NCBI GenBank assembly: GCA_017938365.1
Contig: JAGBBT010000056.1
Span: 27,122 to 91,121 of the forward strand
Source of the DNA: Treponema sp.
GTDB lineage: Bacteria; Spirochaetota; Spirochaetia; Treponematales; Treponemataceae
Length of the DNA: 64,000 nucleotides
Direction of reading: 5' to 3'
The notes below the pieces were generated by a model. It made no database searches, was not told the origin of the DNA, and was given only the letters and a program-made list of their open reading frames with translations. Shown one piece after another: positions 35,871 to 44,491 of this stretch. A program made the translations under genes and the position numbers. Positions within the stretch are counted from its first letter, which is position 1; every line of letters begins with the position of its first letter.

Positions 35871-36353
35871 TTATAAAACTATATCAACTAAAGTTGCTTC
35901 TACTGTTTTTACTAAATCAGAAGGTTTTAATTTTAACTGACATCCTCTAACGCCAGCACTAATATAAATATCTTCATGTTCTAAAATTGAACTATCAATA
36001 AATGTTTTAAACTTTTTTTTCATACCAATAGGAGAACAACCTCCTCTAACATACCCTGTTAATGCCAATAATTCCTCGGGTTTTACAGAAGAAATTTCTT
36101 TTGAATTACTAGCAATTCTAGCCTTTTTTAAATTAATTTGAGCATTTGCACTTTGACAGAATACAAAAATCTGTTTTGATTCATTTCTCATTACAATTGT
36201 TTTAAAACACGCAGCAGGATTTATCTTTAGTTTAGAGGCAATCATTTCTGCCGCCCCTAATTCAAGTTTATGTTCTCCATCATCGTCATATGTTAGTATT
36301 TCATAGGGAATTTTTAATCCATCAAGGATTCTCATTGCATTCGTCTTTTTCAT
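35871..36353 (-). CDS. ybaK: Cys-tRNA(Pro)/prolyl-tRNA editing protein, YbaK/EbsC type
   Basis: A 160-residue trans-editing deacylase that hydrolyses mischarged Cys-tRNA(Pro). Features of the family: KTNAMRILDGLKIPYEI near the start, KTIVMRN, the conserved GYVRGGCSPIGMKKK with catalytic Lys nearby, and the end ISAGVRGCQLKLKPSDL. The start at 36353 is preferred over an upstream in-frame codon because the family begins here. No ribosome-binding site is obvious. Confidence 0.92.
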   Translation of the reverse strand: MKKTNAMRILDGLKIPYEILTYDDDGEHKLELGAAEMIASKLKINPAACFKTIVMRNESKQIFVFCQSANAQINLKKARIASNSKEISSVKPEELLALTGYVRGGCSPIGMKKKFKTFIDSSILEHEDIYISAGVRGCQLKLKPSDLVKTVEATLVDIVL

Positions 36354-36399
36354 ATAAAGAAATGTACCATAAAAACAAGTAGTCAATAAAGTTTATTTT

Positions 36400-36415
36400 A
36401 GATATATTTGTATCT
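36400..36415. promoter_or_regulatory. Inverted repeat upstream of the CobW-family gene
   Basis: AGATA-N6-TATCT (36400-36415) lies 30 bases before the CobW-family ATG and about 45 bases before ybaK. It could be an operator for a metal-responsive repressor; no consensus match is claimed. Confidence 0.25.
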
Positions 36416-36444
36416 GTTAAATTGTTTTTTTACAGAGGTAATAT

Positions 36445-37653
36445 ATGAAGAATAAAACACCAATGACTCTTTTATGTGGTTATTTAGGAGCAGGAAAAAC
36501 AACTCTCTTAAACCAAGTCCTTTCTAATCAAAAAGGATATAAAGTTGCTGTTATCGTAAATGATATTGGAGAAGTAAATGTTGATGCTAAACTAATTGCA
36601 GACGGTGCAAAAATAACCGATACAAGTTCAATTGTTCCACTCACAAATGGTTGTATTTGTTGTACATTAAAAACCCAATTAGCACAAAATATTGAAAATT
36701 TAATTAAAACAAAAAAATACGATTACATCTTGATAGAAGCTAGTGGTGTATGCGAACCAATGCCTATAGCCCAAGAATTAGAGACAATAAAAAATGGAAA
36801 ATTAGACAATGTTGTAGGAGTTGTTGATGCAGCTCGTCTTGTTGATGAATTCGCAGGAGGAAACAAACTATTAGATAAAAAAGCAATTGGAGAAGAAGAT
36901 ATAGAATCATTACTTGTTCAGCAAATAGAATTTTGTTCTACTCTAATTATTAACAAGAAAGACTTAGTAACAGAGGATGAATTTAAAAAAGTAAGAAAAG
37001 TTATTGAAGTTCTTCATCCTGATGTAAAAATAATCGAAACAGACCACGGAAAAGTTGAAGTTGAAGAAATTCTAGCAACAGGTAGTTTTGATTTCGAAGA
37101 TGTATATGCAAGTGCAGGTTGGTGCAAATCATTAGAGGCTGATAATTCAGAAAATCCAGAACACGGAGAAGCAGGACATGTTTGTAGCGAAGACTGTGAG
37201 CATCACGAGCATGACGAACATCACGAACATGATGAACACTGTTCTTGTCATCATCATCACAAACATAAACATGAAGGCGAAAGTGAAGATGAATACGGAA
37301 TAGGAACATTTATATACAATAGAAGAAAACCGTTCAACCGACAGAAACTTGATGAATACGCAAGTAAATGGCCTAAAAATATTATTCGTTGCAAAGGCTT
37401 AATGTGGTTTGATGATGAACCAGAAATGGCATGGGTTTTTGAAACTAGTGGACGACAAATCCAAGCAGGCTATAGTGGACAGTGGATTGCATCTGCTCCT
37501 GAAAAAGAACAAAAAGCCATTCTCGCAGAAAATCCTGAAATTGCAAAAGAATGGGATGAAATTGTTGGAGACAGAATGATAAAACTCTGTATAATTGGAC
37601 AAAACTTAGACAAAGAAAAAATTTCAGCAGAACTTGATGCTTGCTTAGCATAA
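36445..37653 (+). CDS. CobW/COG0523-family GTPase with a His-rich metal-binding loop
   Basis: A 402-residue G3E GTPase, likely a zinc metallochaperone. Walker A is CGYLGAGKTTLL (about residue 12), the metal motif is GCICCTL (CxCC, about residue 70), and NKKD is the guanine-specificity motif. Between domains (residues about 245-275) lies a Cys/His-rich segment, rich in HEHDEHH and CSCHHHH, fitting metal storage or transfer. The C-terminal CobW domain includes RCKGLMWFDDEPEMAWVF. GAGG is 7 bases before the ATG. It may deliver zinc to a target protein; zinc regulation is inferred only from the family. Confidence 0.88.
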   Translation: MKNKTPMTLLCGYLGAGKTTLLNQVLSNQKGYKVAVIVNDIGEVNVDAKLIADGAKITDTSSIVPLTNGCICCTLKTQLAQNIENLIKTKKYDYILIEASGVCEPMPIAQELETIKNGKLDNVVGVVDAARLVDEFAGGNKLLDKKAIGEEDIESLLVQQIEFCSTLIINKKDLVTEDEFKKVRKVIEVLHPDVKIIETDHGKVEVEEILATGSFDFEDVYASAGWCKSLEADNSENPEHGEAGHVCSEDCEHHEHDEHHEHDEHCSCHHHHKHKHEGESEDEYGIGTFIYNRRKPFNRQKLDEYASKWPKNIIRCKGLMWFDDEPEMAWVFETSGRQIQAGYSGQWIASAPEKEQKAILAENPEIAKEWDEIVGDRMIKLCIIGQNLDKEKISAELDACLA

Positions 37654-37658
37654 AACAT

Positions 37659-37694
37659 TAGATAGTTCCATTATTTTATTAATGGAACTATCTA
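37659..37694. terminator. Hairpin between convergent CobW and MCP genes
   Basis: TAGATAGTTCCATTA (37659-37673) pairs perfectly with 37680-37694 around a 6-base loop: a 15-bp stem. There is no long U-tract on either side, so it may act as a bidirectional barrier or RNA 3'-end stabiliser rather than a classic terminator. Confidence 0.65.
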
Positions 37695-37697
37695 CAA

Positions 37698-39032
37698 TTA
37701 ATATGTAATCGTAGCAATAGAAGATTTTGTTTGTTCCATAATATAAACCATATTCTTTATTGATTTAGAAATATCAATGTACATTTGACCTAAGTCATTT
37801 ATTATTTTTCCAATTTTGTCTGTATTATCAGAAATCTCAAAACTATCATCTAATATAAATTCTAAAGCTGATTTTACCTTTTCAGTTCTATCCTTTATTA
37901 AATCAAATTTTTCAAATAAATCAGAAAATTGATTATAAACTTCTTTTATATCCATTGAATTTTTGGTGATAATTTCTTTTATCTGATTTGAATTATCATT
38001 TGTTTTTTCAGAAAGTTTTCTTACTTCTTCTGCAATTACAGCAAATCCCATACCTGCATCACCTGCATGAGAAGCCTCAATAGCAGCATTGATAGCTAAT
38101 AAATTAGTTTGAGAAGAAATATCTTCAATTATTGATATTACATCATACACTTCCTGAGAAGTTTCATTTAGAACATTTATTAATTGTAAATTATTCTCAA
38201 GAAAACCTCTCATACTTTCTACTTCATTAACTAGCAAAGGAATAGACTTAGAATGTTCTTTTACAGATGCAACAATTTCATGTACAGAACTACTCATTTT
38301 TGCTGCAATTCCAGAAGCTGAATAAATACCATCAGTTTGTTGCATTAAATTTTTTGAAACATCTTCACTAGAATTCAATGTTTTTTGAGTTGCTAAAATT
38401 ATACTATTTATAGTTTCTAATCGACTTTTTGTTTTTTGGCTATCTTTCTCCAAAACCTTAATAATTTTTTGTTCAACACGAATACTTATTATAAGAGAAA
38501 TTAAACCAATAAGTCCCATTACAATACAAAGAATTAAACTTCTGTTGACACCATCCATATCAACAGAAGGAATTTTTGATACTACAGAAACTGTATAAAC
38601 AACACTTAATATAACTTGTATTGTATATACCATTATAACCTGATATTTTGCATAACAAACCGTACAGGAAAGAATCAAAAACGGCATACAATAATAAAAA
38701 TATAAATAAATGTCACGGTGAGACATTCTCGTCTGACTTAATGCAATAAAAAATGGTATTACAGATAAAAAAATAAAGCAAAGGTTTGTTGAAAATTTGT
38801 AAAATCCTTTTTTCAACAACAAAAAACATATAAGCGAAAAACAAGAAATCGCGAATATGATAGGCAATACAGACATAAGTCTAAATAAAAAACAAGCAAT
38901 TAAACAGATTAATGTAAACAAAAAAAGAACTATTAAAACTTTTGCAAAACTTGTACTCTTTATTGAGATATTTATTGGACTATTTTTATATTTTTCTTTA
39001 ACTTTTTCCAAAAGACTTTTTAAAAATTTCAT
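37698..39032 (-). CDS. Methyl-accepting chemotaxis-type signalling protein with polytopic N-terminus
   Basis: A 444-residue protein. About six hydrophobic helices (residues 28-205) replace the usual two-helix periplasmic sensor, and no HAMP domain is evident. The cytoplasmic part has the receptor hairpin tip [38 protein letters not shown], which binds CheA and CheW. AGGA sits 6 bases before the ATG. Ligand unknown; a membrane-embedded sensor for energy state or hydrophobic signals is possible. Convergent with the CobW gene. Confidence 0.88.
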   Translation of the reverse strand: MKFLKSLLEKVKEKYKNSPINISIKSTSFAKVLIVLFLFTLICLIACFLFRLMSVLPIIFAISCFSLICFLLLKKGFYKFSTNLCFIFLSVIPFFIALSQTRMSHRDIYLYFYYCMPFLILSCTVCYAKYQVIMVYTIQVILSVVYTVSVVSKIPSVDMDGVNRSLILCIVMGLIGLISLIISIRVEQKIIKVLEKDSQKTKSRLETINSIILATQKTLNSSEDVSKNLMQQTDGIYSASGIAAKMSSSVHEIVASVKEHSKSIPLLVNEVESMRGFLENNLQLINVLNETSQEVYDVISIIEDISSQTNLLAINAAIEASHAGDAGMGFAVIAEEVRKLSEKTNDNSNQIKEIITKNSMDIKEVYNQFSDLFEKFDLIKDRTEKVKSALEFILDDSFEISDNTDKIGKIINDLGQMYIDISKSIKNMVYIMEQTKSSIATITY

Positions 39033-39126
39033 AACAAATCCTATATTTTAGATATATACATTAATTTTAAGCCTTGAATGAATTTTTAACAACTATTTTT
39101 TTTATTTTTACAGAATTAAGACAATC

Positions 39127-39155
39127 TTTTCACATATAATTAATTTTGTTATTAT
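39127..39155 (+). promoter_or_regulatory. Lipoprotein gene promoter, predicted leaderless
   Basis: TTTTCA (39127-39132), a 17-base spacer and TATTAT (39150-39155) preceded by TGT (extended -10). Six bases then lead to the ATG at 39162. Confidence 0.6.
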
Positions 39156-39161
39156 TTGCAT

Positions 39162-39932
39162 ATGATAAAAAAAATTCAATTTATTACAGTTCTGCTTTCT
39201 ATTTTGTCTATTTTCTCTTGTAATAACAATAAAAAAAATCAATCTGAAAATCTTACTCCGCCACAAAAAACCGTGAAATCGGCTATAAAGTTAAAGCATA
39301 TTAATGCAGAAACAAAGGAATACTTATCCGGGAAAAATATAGTTATCATTTTAGGTCATAGTTATAATTCCGAAGAAAACATAAAAAGCATAACCCAACT
39401 TCTTGATTACAACTATGGTGTAGAAACTGAAGATAAATCAGGATTAATTTCCGTTTTTGTATATCCAGAAGATTTTATGTTTGCCGGAAAAATAAGAATA
39501 AGCTCTATAATAGATAAAATTGAATCAAAATCCTTAGCAGGAATCATAACCCTTGGAGCTCCAGAAGGCTTATGTAATGTAATTGCAAAAATACAAGATA
39601 AATCTGAAAATGGTATTCTTCCGTATCCTGTATTTTCATTGTTACCACAAGACAATGTACTAGGTTCTGAAGCAACTTCAGATTTTGTTCTTGATTATGT
39701 ACAACAAACAGAATCATTAAATGAAGAACAAACAGATTTTATCCCAAATTTTGATGTTTCAGTTTTATTATTATCATCTATTCAACAAATGATAAATCTT
39801 AGAGGACCACTTGTTGCAAACAAAGATTTACTTTCTTTTGTTCAAAAACTTGTAGGTCAAAAGAAAACTGTTCATTATTATTACGATAACGAAACAGGTC
39901 TTCAGTCAATTAATCACTTTATATTTGAATAA
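39162..39932 (+). CDS. Lipoprotein of unknown function
   Basis: A 256-residue protein with a lipoprotein signal (hydrophobic core, then SIFSCNNN). The mature part contains alternating strands and helices (VIILGHSYNSEENI, GIITLGAPEGLCNVIAKIQ, PYPVFSLLPQDNVLGSEA), suggesting a Rossmann-like or binding-protein-like fold similar to DUF3798-type lipoproteins; this is a guess. The start at 39162 is fixed by the promoter; a TTG at 39156 falls within the spacing. It runs directly into the phosphoesterase gene. Confidence 0.7.
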   Translation: MIKKIQFITVLLSILSIFSCNNNKKNQSENLTPPQKTVKSAIKLKHINAETKEYLSGKNIVIILGHSYNSEENIKSITQLLDYNYGVETEDKSGLISVFVYPEDFMFAGKIRISSIIDKIESKSLAGIITLGAPEGLCNVIAKIQDKSENGILPYPVFSLLPQDNVLGSEATSDFVLDYVQQTESLNEEQTDFIPNFDVSVLLLSSIQQMINLRGPLVANKDLLSFVQKLVGQKKTVHYYYDNETGLQSINHFIFE

Positions 39933-40556
39933 ATGCTAAATTCATTCCAACAAAATGCAGATTATCTTATTGGAGATAAAACAGATATAGAGTCGTTAAA
40001 AACCAAAACATCTGCATCTATCCTTGTTATATCAGATTCTCATGGAAATCCCAATGTACTAAAAGAAATTCTTACTAAGCATAAAAATTGTGATTTACTA
40101 TGTTTTTGTGGCGATGGAATTAATGACTTAGCGACATCCATAGAAGAAAACGAACTTTTACCAGAAAAAGATAAATTTCTTCCCTCTGTTATTGCCTGTG
40201 TCCAAGGAAATGGAGATTATAACTCAGTCCAATTATATACAGACGAAGTAAAATATTTAAGATTACCTAAATCTCAAATTATTGATATTGCAAATAAAAG
40301 AATTTTCTTAACTCACGGTCACGAATATGAAGTCTATTACACAAAAGACTTTCTATTAAGCAAATCTATTGAAATAAATGCTGATATAGTTATATTTGGA
40401 CATACTCATATCCCTTATTCTTCTATTAAGCAAAATAAATATTTCTTTAATCCTGGAAGTTGTGAAAGACCTAGAGGAGAATCGGAAAAATCCTATGGAA
40501 TTATAACCATAGAAAATCAATCCATAAATTCTTCATTTTTTAGAATAACAGAATAA
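39933..40556 (+). CDS. YfcE/MJ0936-family metallophosphoesterase
   Basis: A 207-residue calcineurin-like phosphodiesterase. Metal ligands are seen in VISDSHGN, FCGDG, GNGDYN, THGHEYEV and GHTHIPY. NPGSCERPRGE is typical of YfcE. It would hydrolyse phosphodiesters; the natural substrate is unknown. The ATG directly follows the lipoprotein stop, so the two are co-translated. Its stop is one base from that of the convergent MBL gene. Confidence 0.88.
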   Translation: MLNSFQQNADYLIGDKTDIESLKTKTSASILVISDSHGNPNVLKEILTKHKNCDLLCFCGDGINDLATSIEENELLPEKDKFLPSVIACVQGNGDYNSVQLYTDEVKYLRLPKSQIIDIANKRIFLTHGHEYEVYYTKDFLLSKSIEINADIVIFGHTHIPYSSIKQNKYFFNPGSCERPRGESEKSYGIITIENQSINSSFFRITE

Positions 40557-40557
40557 C

Positions 40558-41244
40558 CTAAAAATTTTCCTTTAATTCAAAATCAAATCTTTCATGCCCC
40601 GGAAAGACTTTTGTACAAAAATCAATTTCTTTTGATAATCTATAAAGACTCTTTTTCATTTTATTATCACTTCCACCAAATAAATCAGTTCTGCCATAGG
40701 ATAAATAAAAAAGAGTATCACCAGAAATCAATATTTTTTTTGATTTATTATATAAACAAACAGAACCTTCTGTATGACCTGGAGTGTGTAAAATCAACCA
40801 TTCCTTTAATTCAGAAGGAATCTCTGAACCAATCCCTGAATCAAAACACTGAAATAATGTTTTATTTTCTTCTAAAAAAGATGTAGCTTCTGGCAAATCA
40901 GAAACTTCTGATAAAAAATCTTCGAACCCCATATAAGAAAGAAATAACCCTTGTAATTCTTGAGAATTTTTACCAATCATATTTTTATCTTTTTCATGAA
41001 TTAAAATTGGAATATTAGGATATATTTTTCGTAGATAAGACAATCCAGACACATGATCAAAATGACCATGTGTAAGAACTATTGCAATAGGATCTAAATT
41101 ATTCTGCAAAAGATAAGAACTAATAATATTCTCATCTTTGCAGAAAGCACACGAGGCCGGATCAACAATAAAAACCTTGTTTTCATTTAAAGAAACTATC
41201 AATGTATTTACCGAAAATGGTCCTGTGTGCAAAACTTTTATCAT
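40558..41244 (-). CDS. Metallo-beta-lactamase-fold hydrolase (glyoxalase II-like)
   Basis: A 228-residue enzyme with the dinuclear zinc set: LTHGHFDHVSG (HxHxDH), the His of HTPGHTEGSV, the Asp of ISGDTLF and the His of FPGHERF. The domain layout resembles bacterial YcbL/GloB-type thioester hydrolases. The start at 41244 is chosen because the fold begins there; the frame is open 60 codons upstream inside the RNA-binding gene but reads as a Leu-rich shadow. It starts 7 bases after that gene's stop, without an own ribosome-binding site. Confidence 0.9.
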   Translation of the reverse strand: MIKVLHTGPFSVNTLIVSLNENKVFIVDPASCAFCKDENIISSYLLQNNLDPIAIVLTHGHFDHVSGLSYLRKIYPNIPILIHEKDKNMIGKNSQELQGLFLSYMGFEDFLSEVSDLPEATSFLEENKTLFQCFDSGIGSEIPSELKEWLILHTPGHTEGSVCLYNKSKKILISGDTLFYLSYGRTDLFGGSDNKMKKSLYRLSKEIDFCTKVFPGHERFDFELKENF

Positions 41245-41251
41245 AATTACA

Positions 41252-42052
41252 TTACTGAATATCATCTGATGAACTAGATCTTGGAGCTCTAAGAGCCATA
41301 ATTTCTTCATCAGACATTTCTTCAATAGGAGAATTTTCCATTGCTCTAGCAAAAGCTGCCTGCTGTGCAACAGTATCTGTATTTGTAGCTGTAAAACTAT
41401 CAATAACAGGAGCTGATGTATTTTCAACATCAGGTACTAATTCATCATTATCTTCAATATCAATTGCATCTTCACTATCTTTTTTTGAAGAATAACTTAC
41501 AGCAAGTTTGCGTCCTCTGTAATCATAACCATTCAATGAGTTAATAACTTTATCAGCATCATCTTTAAATAATTCTACAAAAGAATAATTTGCAAGAACC
41601 TTTATAGCTCCGATACGCTCTCTTTCGATTCCCGCAACATTTGTAAATAAACCAACAATATCACGAGGGAATACACGTCTATTTCTACCAATTCCAACAA
41701 AAATAGTTGATGCTAATTCTGGATCAATTTGAATTCTCTGAAATCTTTCACGAACTTCAGAAGAATCATTATTTTCATTTTTACGATTTTCAAATCTACT
41801 TCTGCGAGCATCATCTCTACGACTTCTATAATCTTCTCTACTTTTTTGAGAACTAAAACGGTAAATAGAACCTGATGCGCACTTTAACAAATAAGCCGCT
41901 ACATAAGAACGACGAGTTAGAGGAACAGATTTTTTAAATACTTTTTTTAATTCCTCATAAAGTTCTGGATTTGATTCAACTTTTTCTACAGCATCTTTTA
42001 AGAAAGCCGAAATTTGATCAAAATTTAATTCATTATCACGTTTAAAAGCCAT
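41252..42052 (-). CDS. DbpA-type RNA-binding domain protein without helicase core
   Basis: A 266-residue protein. The middle holds the DbpA/CsdA C-terminal RNA-recognition fold (STIFVGIGRNRRVFPRDIVGLFTNVAGIERERIGAIKVLANYSFVEL). Ahead of it is an Arg-rich stretch (REDYRSRRDDARRSR) and after it an acidic tail. No DEAD-box helicase domain is present. It likely binds rRNA or mRNA, perhaps working with a separate helicase. GGAG is 7 bases before the ATG. It precedes the MBL gene and may share its transcript. Confidence 0.85.
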   Translation of the reverse strand: MAFKRDNELNFDQISAFLKDAVEKVESNPELYEELKKVFKKSVPLTRRSYVAAYLLKCASGSIYRFSSQKSREDYRSRRDDARRSRFENRKNENNDSSEVRERFQRIQIDPELASTIFVGIGRNRRVFPRDIVGLFTNVAGIERERIGAIKVLANYSFVELFKDDADKVINSLNGYDYRGRKLAVSYSSKKDSEDAIDIEDNDELVPDVENTSAPVIDSFTATNTDTVAQQAAFARAMENSPIEEMSDEEIMALRAPRSSSSDDIQ

Positions 42053-42076
42053 AATACAACTCCTATAAAAAAAGGC

Positions 42077-42979
42077 CTAATTTAATTCTGTTACAAATGC
42101 AAACCCTTTCTTTTCAAATCCAAACTGGACTAATAATGGTTCAAGTGCATTTGATACAAATGAATTCGAAATAATAAAAAAATGAATTCCTTTATCGCGA
42201 AGGAAAGATAAGCTTCTATCTAACAACTCTTTTGCAATTCCTAATCCACGATAATTTTGATTTACAAAAAGTGCAGCAAAAGCCACAATTTTTTTTTCTT
42301 TAGTATTTGAAGAATACAAAATACAGCCAGCAAATTCATCTAATAAAGTGTGACAAACAAAACCTTCAACACTTTTATTACTTGTAATATTTTTTATTTC
42401 ACTTTGCATTTTCCAATAATCTGACAACACAAAGCCCAATTCACCAGGAAACTGATTCTTTATTTCTTCCAAAAAATTATTAAATTCGAGAGCCAAACAT
42501 TTTCGATCTAATTTATAATCATAAGGTCTGAATATAAAATCTTCCTGAATAAGATTGTTACAATCATCATATTCTTGATTAAGTTTTTCTAAACCCCAAG
42601 ACTCTCTTAACGAATTGTACCATTCAATTATACGAAAATTCATTTCATTTTTCTTATACAAATTGAATTTCCGTTCAACTTCTGGGTACTTTTTTAAAAC
42701 TTTTTTAAAATTCTTAAATACCCCCCTTCCTTCTGCAAGAACATTTTTTAATTCTTTATAAGGTTTAACCCCACTGAATTTTGTAATAAATGTCTCAAGC
42801 AAGTTATAACCATCAGAAGAATCCCACGATGGTAACAAATAAATGACTTCGTTATCCACAAGACTTTCATCAAAAGAAATTAAATTCATTTTTTTTGCAT
42901 CAAACAAAAATTGCTTTTGCTGATTTTCCATTGCAAAAAGAATTTCTGCAATAAGCTTGTCTGTTAATTCGAAAGTCAT
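42077..42979 (-). CDS. GNAT-family acetyltransferase
   Basis: A 300-residue protein. The C-terminal 130 residues form a GNAT domain, with the acetyl-CoA loop NYRGLGIAKELL; the N-terminal 160 residues are helical and of unknown role. No substrate can be assigned. It begins 23 bases after clpP on the same strand with no clear ribosome-binding site, so it may be expressed from the clpP transcript. Confidence 0.78.
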   Translation of the reverse strand: MTFELTDKLIAEILFAMENQQKQFLFDAKKMNLISFDESLVDNEVIYLLPSWDSSDGYNLLETFITKFSGVKPYKELKNVLAEGRGVFKNFKKVLKKYPEVERKFNLYKKNEMNFRIIEWYNSLRESWGLEKLNQEYDDCNNLIQEDFIFRPYDYKLDRKCLALEFNNFLEEIKNQFPGELGFVLSDYWKMQSEIKNITSNKSVEGFVCHTLLDEFAGCILYSSNTKEKKIVAFAALFVNQNYRGLGIAKELLDRSLSFLRDKGIHFFIISNSFVSNALEPLLVQFGFEKKGFAFVTELN

Positions 42980-43002
42980 GTTACTTTAACACAAATAAAA
43001 TG

Positions 43003-43596
43003 CTAGTTCAATTCAGAACGATTTGTAATAATCTTACCTACAATGCCGTAATCAACAGCTTCTTGTGCAGTAAGCCAATAATCCCTTTCTGTGTCCTTCT
43101 TTACAGTCTCAAAATCCTTTCCTGTTGCCTCGGCAATAAGATTTGTCAAATATTCTCTAGTTTTAGAAATCTCATTCGCTGTTATTTCTATATCTGTTGC
43201 AACACCTTTAGAACCTCCGAGAGGTTGATGAATCAAAAAATGACTGTTTGGCAAACTAAATCTTCTTTCTTTTGGAACTGAAAGAAAAAGAGTAACACCC
43301 ATACTTGCAATAAGTCCCATACCTATCGTATAAACAGGAGCTTTTATAAATCGTATTACATCATACAAACCAAATCCATCATCTACTGAACCACCAGGAG
43401 AATCGATATACAAATAAATCGGCTTATCCGATTCAGCTTCTAAAATAAGAAGTTGTTTTACAATTCTTTCTACAAGTTCTGCATTTACTTCGCCACTAAC
43501 AATAATCTGTCGAGTCTTTAAAAACTTTTCCATTAGAGGATCTGTGTTTGGCTTTTTATTTTCTGTTTCTTCTTCAGCAAAAATTTTACTTATCAT
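43003..43596 (-). CDS. clpP: ATP-dependent Clp protease proteolytic subunit
   Basis: Serine protease chamber subunit, 197 residues, working with ClpX/ClpA/ClpC unfoldases. The catalytic Ser is in GLIASMGVTLFL, the His in FLIHQPLGG, and the oligomer interface in YIDSPGGSVDDG. The 14-residue N-terminal part (EEETENKKP) is polar and unlike the canonical N-terminal loop, so this may be one of two ClpP paralogues. The promoter ends 6 bases before the ATG; no ribosome-binding site. Confidence 0.93.
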   Translation of the reverse strand: MISKIFAEEETENKKPNTDPLMEKFLKTRQIIVSGEVNAELVERIVKQLLILEAESDKPIYLYIDSPGGSVDDGFGLYDVIRFIKAPVYTIGMGLIASMGVTLFLSVPKERRFSLPNSHFLIHQPLGGSKGVATDIEITANEISKTREYLTNLIAEATGKDFETVKKDTERDYWLTAQEAVDYGIVGKIITNRSELN

Positions 43597-43602
43597 AAGA
43601 CT

Positions 43603-43631
43603 AATATAATAAAAATTTGATGTATTGTCTA
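43603..43631 (-). promoter_or_regulatory. clpP promoter, predicted leaderless
   Basis: Minus strand: TAGACA (43626-43631), a 17-base spacer, TATATT (43603-43608), then 6 bases to the ATG at 43596. Confidence 0.6.
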
Positions 43632-43716
43632 ATACATTTAAAATGAATAAACAATATATCGTTTTTTGTATAACTTATTTTTTTTACAAAATATTTCTCT
43701 TTATAAAATACGGTTA

Positions 43717-44379
43717 TTAATTAGTATCAGCAATAAGTTTCTTTTTTCCCCAATTCTGAATCAATCGCTGAGGTTCTTTAGAAAGAATTAATTTTTCAAA
43801 TAGTTCATTTGTCTGAGAGAAAATTTGTGATAATACAATCTGTTCATCCTCAGTAAAATTACTTAAAACATAATCTGCAATATTTGCGTTTATTGGTTTT
43901 GAAATACCAAACCTTAATCTCCAAAAATCGGCTGTACCAAAAACTCCTTTTGTAGAACGCAATCCATTATGGCCACCTAAGCCACCCGACCATTTTAAAC
44001 TTATAGTTCCCAAAGGAAGTTCTAATTCATCATGAATAACAAGAACTTCATCAGGTTTTATTTTATAAAAATTAGCGATGGCAATAATCGATTCTCCACT
44101 TAAATTCATGTAGGTTAAAGGTTTTAGAAAAAATATTTTTTCTGGTGCTTCTTTTGGCACTTCTGGATTTTCTCCATTTTTTTTTGTTAACATTCCTGTT
44201 GTACCAAACCATTCTGCCAAAATACTAATATCAACAACGGCATATTCGCCTTTAAATTTCTGTTGCCAATTTAATTTATTGTAAAAAGGCAATTGTTCTG
44301 CATACAACCATGCAACATTATGCCTTGTTTTTTTATATTCAGCTCCGTAATTTCCCAAAAAAGCTATAAGTTTAATCAT
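43717..44379 (-). CDS. pth: Peptidyl-tRNA hydrolase
   Basis: Recycles peptidyl-tRNA dropped from ribosomes. The 220-residue protein has the family's Asn in LGNYGAEY, the catalytic His in KTRHNVAW, the Asp in VIHDELELPLG and GGHNGLRS. An insertion of about 25 residues (around 62-84, EWFGTTGMLTKKNGENPEV) precedes FLKPLTYMNLSGES, making it longer than the usual 190 or so residues. It is divergent from dnaE. Confidence 0.94.
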   Translation of the reverse strand: MIKLIAFLGNYGAEYKKTRHNVAWLYAEQLPFYNKLNWQQKFKGEYAVVDISILAEWFGTTGMLTKKNGENPEVPKEAPEKIFFLKPLTYMNLSGESIIAIANFYKIKPDEVLVIHDELELPLGTISLKWSGGLGGHNGLRSTKGVFGTADFWRLRFGISKPINANIADYVLSNFTEDEQIVLSQIFSQTNELFEKLILSKEPQRLIQNWGKKKLIADTN

Positions 44380-44491
44380 AAAAATAATCTATCATAAATC
44401 AAAAATTTTGTTTTTAAATTTCGTTATTATTTTTGTCTCCTACACTGAATTTTTTTACCATATATGCTAATATCATTTAGAGGTTTTATTT

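Noticed and set aside
37001..37309. A minus-strand frame opposite the His-rich CobW linker
   Set aside because: It is a shadow of the repetitive His/Asp codons of the GTPase gene.
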